From SAT2750 sp964476375 (GTDB taxonomy: Bacteria > Planctomycetota > Planctomycetia > Pirellulales > Pirellulaceae): a stretch of DNA of 13,682 nt. The notes under the pieces were generated by a model, which was not told where the DNA came from, made no database searches, and saw nothing but the letters and a program-made list of their open reading frames with translations. This document shows, in pieces, positions 7,428 to 13,682 of the stretch. Positions within the stretch are counted from its first letter, which is position 1. Each line of letters opens with the position of its first letter. The DNA lies in contig CAYYZW010000115.1 in assembly GCA_964476375.1 (NCBI GenBank), positions 1-13,682 on the forward strand, read 5' to 3'. Position numbers and translations under genes: made by a program.

Positions 7428-8696
7428 ATGCGCGTGCTTTTTTCCCTGTTCTTGTTGCTCCCTAGCAGCATCCTGCTCGTCGCGGAAGACGATCCGGCTG
7501 TCAAGCAACGAGAAACACAGGTCAAACAGCTTATCCTGCTGCTTGACAGTGACCAGCTCTCCAGCCGGCAAGCAGCGGAAAAGGAGCTGCTGCAGCTTGG
7601 CCCGTCCATCCTCACCCTGCTCCCGTCAGGGCCCAGGCTTCCCTCCGACGAGGTCCGCCAGCGACTTGCTCGTATTCGTGGCCAGCTTGAAAAAGAACTT
7701 GCCGTCCGTGCCTCGGGGGCAACGCTCATCGACCTGGCGGGCATGATGACCGTCAACGAGGCCCTGCAAAGCCTGGCCCAGCAAACGGGCAATCGTGTCA
7801 TCCTCTCGCTGGAAAACAACACACCCCTGCAACTTGATTTCTCCAAAGCCACCTACTTTAAAGCACTCGACCAGATCCTCGACGCGGGCCAGCTCGAGCT
7901 TACCCAGGTCCGCGCACCAGACGGGAGTGTTATCGCCAGGACACGTCCTCAAGAACAGCGGGCTCGAACCGCAACTGCCAGTTACAGTAGCCTCTTCCGC
8001 ATTGAGCCGGTTCGCATCACGGCGGTCCGGGATCTCCGCAATCCCGCCATCACGGCAACCCAGCTGGCACTGGATATCAGCTGGGAACCCCGTCTTCAGC
8101 CAATTTACCTGGCCGTTCCACTTTCCTCGATCAAGGCCCGGTCAGACAACGGGGAAATCCTGCGAGCGGACGATCCGGAAGGTGTCCGCACGGCCAACAT
8201 GGAGGGAAGTGTGTCATCCACATCCCTTCAGATTCCGCTTCAGGCAATACCTCGAAAGGCAACCCTCCTGCAAACATTCCATGGAAAAATCGATGCCGTG
8301 ATCCCAGGGCACACCGGCCAGTTCTCTTTCGACATCCTCTCCCAGGAAAACCAGCGGCTGACCCAGGGGGGAGTGGAGGTCATCATGCGACGCGCCCGGT
8401 TAGCAGGAAACGATTGCCAGGTCGATTTTTCCGTGTTTTACCGGGATGCCGCGAATGCCTTTGAGTCGCACCGCGGCTGGATTCGCAACAATCCTGCCTG
8501 GCTCGTGGATCAGGAAGGGAACCGTCAGCAGCCGAAACAACGGCTCACTACGTCCCAGGGCGACCGGAAACTTGATTTCCGGTTCCACTTTCCTGCAACA
8601 GAGCCACTACCGTCCTATCGCTTTGTCTACCAGACCCCCGTACTCCTGCTCCGCCAGTCCATCCCGTTTGAATTACGGGAGATCGCGCTGCCATGA
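7428..8696 (+). CDS. Exported protein with HEAT-like N-terminus and secretin-STN-like domain, function unknown
   Basis: The protein has 422 residues. Residues 1 to about 19 are a hydrophobic signal peptide (MRVLFSLFLLLPSSILLVA) followed by acidic residues, so export across the inner membrane is likely. Residues about 32-92 resemble the short helical unit common in planctomycete exported proteins: a 'split into units, L..LG...L..LL, then EVRQRLARIRGQLE' pattern akin to one HEAT-like repeat. Residues about 98-172 resemble the STN fold of secretins and TonB receptors, with TVNEALQSLAQQTGNRV, a strand, then FSKATYFKALDQILD. The rest (about 185-422) is strand-rich with no motif I recognise. I see no catalytic residues. 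The ATG lacks a strong ribosome binding site. Its stop overlaps the start of the next gene (ATGA), so the two are translationally coupled. The STN-like part hints at envelope or secretin-related work, but this is inference and no specific function is assigned. Confidence 0.88.
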   Translation: MRVLFSLFLLLPSSILLVAEDDPAVKQRETQVKQLILLLDSDQLSSRQAAEKELLQLGPSILTLLPSGPRLPSDEVRQRLARIRGQLEKELAVRASGATLIDLAGMMTVNEALQSLAQQTGNRVILSLENNTPLQLDFSKATYFKALDQILDAGQLELTQVRAPDGSVIARTRPQEQRARTATASYSSLFRIEPVRITAVRDLRNPAITATQLALDISWEPRLQPIYLAVPLSSIKARSDNGEILRADDPEGVRTANMEGSVSSTSLQIPLQAIPRKATLLQTFHGKIDAVIPGHTGQFSFDILSQENQRLTQGGVEVIMRRARLAGNDCQVDFSVFYRDAANAFESHRGWIRNNPAWLVDQEGNRQQPKQRLTTSQGDRKLDFRFHFPATEPLPSYRFVYQTPVLLLRQSIPFELREIALP

Positions 8697-9667
8697 TATT
8701 GCAGGCACATGTTCCCCGGCCCCTGCTGAAGCTACTCCTGTCCCTCTCCATCCTGGCCCTGCCATTCCTTTCCCAGGCACTCCTCTCTGCAGCAGATCCT
8801 CAGCAGCCGGCAGCAGCCCTGGTTGACGATAAGCCGATCCTGGTATCCCAGCTTCAGCAGGAATTTCAGTCGGTAACAGCCAAGCTCACCCTTCCGGAGC
8901 AGGCCCGCAACCAGATCGCCCAGGAACTTCTTGAGCAAGTGATCCAGCGACGACTGGTCATGGCTTACCTCCATCGCACCGGCCAGGCGGCCAGCCCGGC
9001 AGACCTGCTCGTGGCACGGGAAAAGCTGACGCTCCGATTGGCACTGGAAAAAAAGTCGCTCGAAGAGTACCTGCTGGAAAGAAAGCTCAACGAGCAGCAA
9101 CTGGATATCCAGTTATCCTGGCAGCTTGGCTGGCCCCGGTTCCTCAACAAGTACATCACGGATGACAACCTGCAACGTTACTTTGACCAGCACCGCGAGC
9201 AATTCGACGGCACCGAGCGACGGGTCGCCCATATTCTTCTCAAGTTCAGCGACGAGGAAGCGATCGAACAGCTCCATGCCAGGCAGGTCAGCCTGAGACA
9301 ACAAATTAACAAGGGTGACCTGACGTTTATCCAGGCAGCGATGAATCATTCCCAATCTCCCTCGGCCAAGCAGGGGGGGGATATTGGCTGGATCAGCTGG
9401 AACGGGCCAATGCCCCGGGCTTTCACCGATGCCGCTTTTGGTACCAAGCCCGGTACAGTAAGCCAGCCGGTCCAGAGCACGTTTGGTATCCACCTGGTCA
9501 AGTGCCTGGAAATTAAAAGGGGAAATGGAAGCTGGCAAGAAGCCCGTGATCCACTACGCAATGCCATTGTACGGTACCTCTTCTCCTGGGCTGCCGACCA
9601 GCAGCGTGAACACTCGGTCATCCAACGCACCGGCTTGTGGCCCCAGAAAGCACCACGAGACCCCTGA
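8693..9667 (+). CDS. Exported parvulin-type peptidyl-prolyl cis-trans isomerase (SurA/PrsA-like)
   Basis: This is a periplasmic or envelope foldase that would catalyse prolyl isomerisation in exported proteins. The protein has 324 residues. A signal peptide covers about 1-34 (basic start, long Leu-rich core, cleavage likely near LSAAD). A helical chaperone-like region (about 45-170) has the pattern of SurA/PrsA N-domains: 'VDDKPILVSQLQQEF', then 'ELLEQVIQRRLV'. The rotamase domain is about 176-273: VAHILLKFS with the first conserved His at 180, SAKQGGDIGWISW (224-236), AFTDAAFGTKPGTVSQPV (243-260), and FGIHLVK with the second conserved His at 267. A short C-terminal helix follows, as in single-parvulin members. 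ATG overlaps the TGA of the preceding gene by 4 nt, which indicates coupling. It may assist folding of envelope proteins, possibly including its partner. I give no symbol because SurA, PrsA and PpiC types cannot be separated here. Confidence 0.92.
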   Translation: MILQAHVPRPLLKLLLSLSILALPFLSQALLSAADPQQPAAALVDDKPILVSQLQQEFQSVTAKLTLPEQARNQIAQELLEQVIQRRLVMAYLHRTGQAASPADLLVAREKLTLRLALEKKSLEEYLLERKLNEQQLDIQLSWQLGWPRFLNKYITDDNLQRYFDQHREQFDGTERRVAHILLKFSDEEAIEQLHARQVSLRQQINKGDLTFIQAAMNHSQSPSAKQGGDIGWISWNGPMPRAFTDAAFGTKPGTVSQPVQSTFGIHLVKCLEIKRGNGSWQEARDPLRNAIVRYLFSWAADQQREHSVIQRTGLWPQKAPRDP

Positions 9668-9700
9668 ACCTGCACTCGATGGAGCGACCTTTGAAACATC

Positions 9701-10783
9701 ATGGATGCTGACTTCAAGAAACGATTTCGACAACAACTGAGGCGCTGGTACGATCGCCATGCTCGCCAGTTACCCTGGCGAAGCTCCCCCACTCCCTACC
9801 GGGTCTGGATCAGCGAGATCATGCTCCAGCAGACCCAGGTCTCCAAGGTCATCCCCTACTTTGAACGTTTCCTGGAGCTCTTTCCCAATGTCGAGATCCT
9901 GGCTGCCGCACCGGAACAGGAGGTTCTGCGCTGCTGGGAAGGCCTGGGATATTACCGCAGGGCCCGGCAGCTTCACCGTGCCGCAGGGATCATCTGCCGG
10001 GAACATGGAGGGATCCTGCCGGATGATCCTGTGGCCCTGCAGGCCCTTCCAGGTATCGGTCGATACTCGGCCGGCGCTATCCTCTCGATCGCCTTCGAGC
10101 AGCGCCAGCCAATCCTGGAAGCAAACACGGTCCGTCTCCTGAGTCGGCTCTTTTCCGTGGACGAGGATATCCGCCTCTCCTCAACCCAGCAACGATTATG
10201 GGAACTCGCGGAGGAACTCCTGCCGCGCACGCGGATCGGTGACTTCAACCAGGCCCTGATGGAACTTGGCGGGCAGGTCTGTTTCCCCCGCCGCCCCTGC
10301 TGTGGTGAGTGTCCCCTGCGGCAACTCTGCCAGGCTCGACAAGAGGGCCTGACGGACCTGCTCCCGTTTAACCCTCATAAGCGAAACTACGAATCCGTCC
10401 ATGAGGCAGCGGTGATCGTGATCAATAGCAGCGACCAGGTCCTGCTGCGGCACTGCGGGGATGATGAACGCTGGGCCGGCATGTGGGATTTCCCTCGTTT
10501 CGCCCTCGACGTGAAAACACCCCAGGCGAACATCCAGGGGCAACTGGAAACAGGCGTCGAGACCCTGACCGGCATCCAGATCGACAGGGCAGAGCAACGC
10601 GCAACACTCGAGCACAGCGTGACCCGGTTTCGGATCACACTGCACTGCTTTCAGACCCGCCAGCACCCCTGCTCCCCGGGCAGCCGGGTCCGGCGACAGG
10701 ATCTGTGTTGGCTGGCACCAAGAGAACTGGAGGCCTATCCGCTCAGCAGTATGGGACGGACCATCAGCAAGCAACTCCTGTGA
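9701..10783 (+). CDS. mutY: MutY-family A/G-specific DNA glycosylase with altered key residues
   Basis: The family removes adenine mispaired with 8-oxoguanine in base excision repair. The protein has 360 residues, the usual MutY length. Seen: PWR (25-27), the catalytic Glu39 in WISEIMLQQTQV (36-47), a helix-hairpin-helix LPGIGRYSAGA (116-126), and a 4Fe-4S ligand set Cys194-x6-Cys201-x2-Cys204-x5-Cys210, exactly the family spacing. A C-terminal NUDIX-like domain (about 232-350) includes WAGMWDFPR (258-266). Two key positions differ. The catalytic Asp of 'LDGNV' (Asp138 in E. coli) is Glu140 in LEANT. The 8-oxoguanine-reading FSH motif is VTR (307-309) in HSVTRFR. It may still be a MutY with lineage-specific changes, or a glycosylase with altered specificity. 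Start: ATG 33 nt after the isomerase gene, with a weak ribosome binding site. No upstream in-frame alternative was preferred. Confidence 0.92.
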   Translation: MDADFKKRFRQQLRRWYDRHARQLPWRSSPTPYRVWISEIMLQQTQVSKVIPYFERFLELFPNVEILAAAPEQEVLRCWEGLGYYRRARQLHRAAGIICREHGGILPDDPVALQALPGIGRYSAGAILSIAFEQRQPILEANTVRLLSRLFSVDEDIRLSSTQQRLWELAEELLPRTRIGDFNQALMELGGQVCFPRRPCCGECPLRQLCQARQEGLTDLLPFNPHKRNYESVHEAAVIVINSSDQVLLRHCGDDERWAGMWDFPRFALDVKTPQANIQGQLETGVETLTGIQIDRAEQRATLEHSVTRFRITLHCFQTRQHPCSPGSRVRRQDLCWLAPRELEAYPLSSMGRTISKQLL

Positions 10784-10824
10784 GTCTTTTTGCATCCTGT
10801 CCAACCCCATGGAGGTCTGGTACC

Positions 10825-10860
10825 ATGCTGTTTTCACCGGTTCGGTGGACCGGTCAATGA
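10825..10860 (+). other. Possible 11-codon leader ORF before the SEC-C gene
   Basis: The ATG at 10825 has a near-perfect GGAGGT 8 nt upstream (10811-10816) and encodes MLFSPVRWTGQ. Its TGA overlaps another ATG (10857). The second frame runs to 10886, 11 nt past the start of the downstream gene. The ribosome binding site is stronger than expected for a chance ATG, but the peptide has no recognisable leader features such as a run of one amino acid. A CACCG/CGGTG hairpin (10835-10847) lies inside it. Coding is unproven. Confidence 0.2.
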
Positions 10861-10875
10861 AAGCGGAGACGATCG

Positions 10876-13002
10876 ATGGCTATTGAAACGGGCGATCCGT
10901 GCCCCTGCGGAAGTAACAAGAAAATCAAGTTCTGTTGCGGCCAGAAGATAGCCCCGGAACTGGATAAGCTTGCCCGGTCACTCGAGGGTGAGCAATACAT
11001 GGCCTCCCTTGAGCGTCTCAATTCGCTGATCGGAGAGCATGGGGAACTTCCCTGCCTGCTTGCCCTCAAGGGACTCACCCTGATCTCCTCCCGGCAGATT
11101 GAAGAAGCCAGGATCAACGCGGAGAAATTCTGTGAGGTGGACCCGGACAATGCCACGGCCTGGGCCCAGCGGGCATTGACCACCGGGGAGGAGGTGGATG
11201 CAGAGCTGGCAATGCACGACCTGCAGAAATCCCTGGAACTGGCAGACCCTGCCCAGCTTGCTCCGATCACCCTGCCCGCTTTGCAGATTGTCACGGACCG
11301 GTTGCTGCAATCCGGAAACGCCTTTGCCGGTTACTGGCACCTGACGCTCCAGATGGCTTTCCAGCGTAACGACCAGCAATCTGGCCTGATGCAAATTCTC
11401 CCTTTCACGCAGAACCAGTCCATCCCCCTGTTGCTCAAACAGCAGTTGCGGGTGCCCCAGGCCCCGGAAAATTCACCCTGGCAGGAACAATACAACAAGG
11501 GCCTGGAGCTGGCTGGGCGGGGAGCCTGGGCGGCGAGCCGTGAGGTGATCGGTGCCATTGAAGCGGACGACCCCCTGCTGCTCAACGCGGTCGCCTGCCT
11601 TTCGACTTTCCTCGGAGACGAGCAACAGGGACCGGAGGCCTGGAGAAAATACGGGACCCACTGCCCGCCGGGGAGTGACGATGCGGTGGAAGCAGAGGCA
11701 TATGCCCAGCTCCTGGAAAACCAGGGCCAACCGGACCTGGTTGAACTGGCCACCCTGACCTACCCGGTTGCTGATACTGAACGGTTACAGGAGAAGCTGG
11801 TCTCCTGTCTCCAGGTGCGATTTGTCCCGGAATTCCAGTGGCCCGACGCCGATTCAGAAAACCCACCCCCGCGGGCCGCCTTCATCCTGCTTGATCGCGA
11901 GATGCCGGGGACGGGCGAGGATATTTCTCTTGACGAGGTTCCACAGGCCGTCGCCACCGCCTACCTGTTTGGCAAGCAGACCGACCGTGATGCGAGAATC
12001 GAATGTTCCATGATCTCCGCCAGGGATCCAGAGGGGGACCGGCAGATCGTGGAACAATTACTCGGGGACCTGGCCGGGGAACTCGAGTCCAGCGAGACAG
12101 GCCGCAAGGTAGGAACTGCCACGGACCGGCTTAGCTGGCATCCTGTCTGGCCTGAAAAGACCCCCCCCGAGACGATCCAGCAGTTGAACATCGAACAGCG
12201 GGATAGCGCTTTTGAAAAAATATGGCCGGACATGCCCCAGGCAACTTTCGACGGGGCGTCCGCCCGGGAGACGGTTGAGAGCGAGCAGGGAAAGGTCCAG
12301 GTGGCAGCGGCGATCTTGCTGATGGAATCCAACATGCAGGCGGCGGACCACCGCATCGACCTGGATTCCCTCCGCCAGGCCCTGGGGCTCGCCTCCCCGG
12401 ACCCGATCGATCCGACGGATATCGATATTGCTGTTTTTCCGGATGTCCGTTTCTGCCGCCTGGTCGCGGCCAAGATGTCACTGGAACAGCTGGCGACTGT
12501 CTATACCCGCAGTAGTTTCCTGGGAAATGCCCGGGGAGTTGTCATGACCGCCACGGAGATTGTCTCCAGGGAAGAGAAACCGGAAGGCGTCAACCTGGCC
12601 GAGGTCCACGGGGCCCTGGTCGAAGCCGCCGAATCCAACACCGAGCGGCTGGAGCTGCTCAAGAAAGCCCGGCTGGCAGCGACTGAACAGGGGCAGTCCC
12701 CGGCAATCTGGCTGCTGCGGGAACTCCCCCTGCAGCTTGCCGAGGGAAACAGTTCGCGAGCAGGCGAGATCATCCAGGTGATCCAGGCCCAGCACATGCA
12801 GGAACCGGGCATCGGGGAACAGTTTTTCAGCCTGCTCGTACAACTTGGCATCATCAACCCGGACGGAACTCCGGCGGCAGCGACAGCCTCGCCGGCAAGT
12901 TCCAGTGACGGGATCTGGACACCCGGTTCAGCAACCAGCGAGACCGGGCAGGATCCGGCAGATGGTGAAGGATCGAAGCTCTGGGTTCCCGGGATGGATT
13001 GA
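10876..13002 (+). CDS. Large cytosolic protein with N-terminal SEC-C zinc motif and helical repeats, function unknown
   Basis: The protein has 708 residues. It opens with a clear SEC-C zinc-binding motif, DPCPCGSNKKIKFCCG (7-22); the ligands are presumably Cys9, Cys11, Cys20 and Cys21 (in SecA-type motifs one ligand may be a His). SEC-C usually sits at the C-terminus of SecA or in YecA-type proteins; here it is N-terminal. Residues about 28-280 are helical, with TPR-like 'LKGLTLISSRQIEEARINAEKF' and 'ATAWAQRAL' patterns. The central part (about 320-640) is mixed helical and acidic with no motif I recognise. A second TPR-like stretch lies near 575-660. The C-terminal 45 residues are low-complexity and carry two related motifs, IWTPG (680-684) and LWVPG (702-706), the latter almost at the terminus. 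There is no signal peptide or TM segment, so it is probably cytosolic. Start: ATG with GGAG 7 nt upstream. A role in binding ribosomes, SecA partners or other proteins is possible but not shown. Confidence 0.9.
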   Translation: MAIETGDPCPCGSNKKIKFCCGQKIAPELDKLARSLEGEQYMASLERLNSLIGEHGELPCLLALKGLTLISSRQIEEARINAEKFCEVDPDNATAWAQRALTTGEEVDAELAMHDLQKSLELADPAQLAPITLPALQIVTDRLLQSGNAFAGYWHLTLQMAFQRNDQQSGLMQILPFTQNQSIPLLLKQQLRVPQAPENSPWQEQYNKGLELAGRGAWAASREVIGAIEADDPLLLNAVACLSTFLGDEQQGPEAWRKYGTHCPPGSDDAVEAEAYAQLLENQGQPDLVELATLTYPVADTERLQEKLVSCLQVRFVPEFQWPDADSENPPPRAAFILLDREMPGTGEDISLDEVPQAVATAYLFGKQTDRDARIECSMISARDPEGDRQIVEQLLGDLAGELESSETGRKVGTATDRLSWHPVWPEKTPPETIQQLNIEQRDSAFEKIWPDMPQATFDGASARETVESEQGKVQVAAAILLMESNMQAADHRIDLDSLRQALGLASPDPIDPTDIDIAVFPDVRFCRLVAAKMSLEQLATVYTRSSFLGNARGVVMTATEIVSREEKPEGVNLAEVHGALVEAAESNTERLELLKKARLAATEQGQSPAIWLLRELPLQLAEGNSSRAGEIIQVIQAQHMQEPGIGEQFFSLLVQLGIINPDGTPAAATASPASSSDGIWTPGSATSETGQDPADGEGSKLWVPGMD

Positions 13003-13025
13003 CTCCTCTCAAGCCACATGCCCTC

Positions 13026-13682
13026 ATGGCTCTAACTAACCAGGATCAACACTGGATGCAGCAGGCCCTGGAGCTTGCCCTGCGCGGCGAGGGACAGGTC
13101 GAACCGAACCCGATGGTCGGTTGCCTGGTCGCCCGTGGTGACCAGAAAATATCCGAGGGCTGGCACACACATTTTGGCGGCCCCCATGCCGAGGCAATGG
13201 CCCTGGATGCGGCGCAGGAGGCCCTGGCCGAAGCGACACTCTACGTGACCCTGGAGCCCTGTTGCCACCACGGCAAGACACCTCCCTGCAGCGATGCGAT
13301 CATTGCTTCCGGGATTCGCCGTGTCGTGATCGCCGACATGGACCCGTCAGCACGGGTCAATGGCGCCGGCATCGGCCAGCTGGAAGATGCCGGCCTGGAG
13401 GTCCACCAGGGCCTGCTCCAGGAGAAGGCTCGGGAACTGCTGGCACCCTACCGCAAGACGATCCGCTGTGGGACGCCCTGGGTTATCGCCAAGTGGGCCA
13501 TGACACTCGACGGTCGCATTGCGACCAGGACAGGGAGCAGCCAGTGGATTTCCAGTGAAACCTCCCGAAAGGTCGTCCACGAGCTGCGCGGTCGTATGGA
13601 TGCCATCATCGTGGGACGCAGGACGGTGACAAGAGACGCCACCCTGCTGCCAGCCCGCAACCCCGGGCCACGAATTCCGCTG
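13026..13682 (+). CDS. ribD: RibD, bifunctional riboflavin deaminase/reductase (3' end beyond window)
   Basis: In riboflavin synthesis this enzyme deaminates the pyrimidine product of GTP cyclohydrolase II and then reduces the ribose side chain. The 219 visible codons are open to the window edge; full RibD proteins have about 360-380 residues. The deaminase domain (about 5-145) has PNPMVG (28-33), the zinc His and catalytic Glu in HAE (54-56), and the zinc Cys pair in EPCCHHGKTPPC (78-88; likely Cys79 and Cys88). The reductase domain begins near 150 with WVIAKWAMTLDGRIAT (152-167), SSQWIS (171-176) and VGRRTVTRD (196-204). Both domains are therefore fused as usual. I chose the ATG at 13026; another ATG at 13018 is in a frame that stops after five codons. 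There is no strong ribosome binding site. It lies 23 nt after the SEC-C gene, so cotranscription is likely. No FMN riboswitch is visible in that short gap. Confidence 0.96.
   Translation, partial: MALTNQDQHWMQQALELALRGEGQVEPNPMVGCLVARGDQKISEGWHTHFGGPHAEAMALDAAQEALAEATLYVTLEPCCHHGKTPPCSDAIIASGIRRVVIADMDPSARVNGAGIGQLEDAGLEVHQGLLQEKARELLAPYRKTIRCGTPWVIAKWAMTLDGRIATRTGSSQWISSETSRKVVHELRGRMDAIIVGRRTVTRDATLLPARNPGPRIPL

Noticed and set aside
13003..13025. FMN riboswitch before ribD
   Set aside because: The gap is only 23 nt and the upstream sequence is coding; there is no room for an RFN element.
13018..13035. ATG at 13018 as the ribD start
   Set aside because: It is out of frame with RibD and stops after five codons.
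1..13682. CRISPR array, tRNA, IS element or prophage
   Set aside because: No regularly spaced repeats, tRNA-like cloverleaf, transposase or phage motifs were found on reading both strands.

Overview
The window looks like chromosomal DNA of a planctomycete or close relative. This is inferred from three things: the pilB/pilT/pilC/prepilin cluster, the exported protein combining a HEAT-like N-terminus with a secretin-STN-like domain, and the large protein with an N-terminal SEC-C zinc motif. No database was searched, so the phylum assignment is an inference. Coding density is high. I see no tRNA, rRNA, IS element, CRISPR array or prophage gene.

Left half (1-7053, minus strand): a five-gene cluster for a type IV pilus / type II secretion-like machine. 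In transcription order it encodes a GspE/PilB-family protein with damaged Walker A and Walker B motifs (5302-7053), a PilT-type retraction ATPase (3954-5099), an intact PilB/GspE assembly ATPase (2171-3889), a PilC/GspF platform protein with an extra two-helix hydrophobic insert (710-2122), and a prepilin running off the window (1-659). Gaps are about 50-200 bp and most starts have a purine-rich ribosome binding site, so the cluster is probably one operon. The longest internal gap, upstream of pilT, holds a perfect 7-bp stem with a UUCG loop.

Middle (7054-7427): a 374-bp divergent intergenic region that should hold promoters for both sides. Only weak promoter matches are visible.

Right half (7428-13682, plus strand): an exported HEAT/STN-like protein, an exported parvulin-type prolyl isomerase overlapping it by 4 bp, a MutY-family DNA glycosylase, a 708-residue SEC-C protein, and the first part of the riboflavin enzyme RibD. 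The first two are clearly coupled. The rest form a co-directional housekeeping run.

The most interesting signals are: (1) the probable pseudo-ATPase beside an intact paralogue, suggesting a heteromeric or regulated pilus motor; (2) the membrane-hairpin insert in the PilC/GspF protein, which that motor would contact; and (3) a MutY homologue in which the catalytic Asp is Glu and the 8-oxoguanine-reading FSH motif is VTR.
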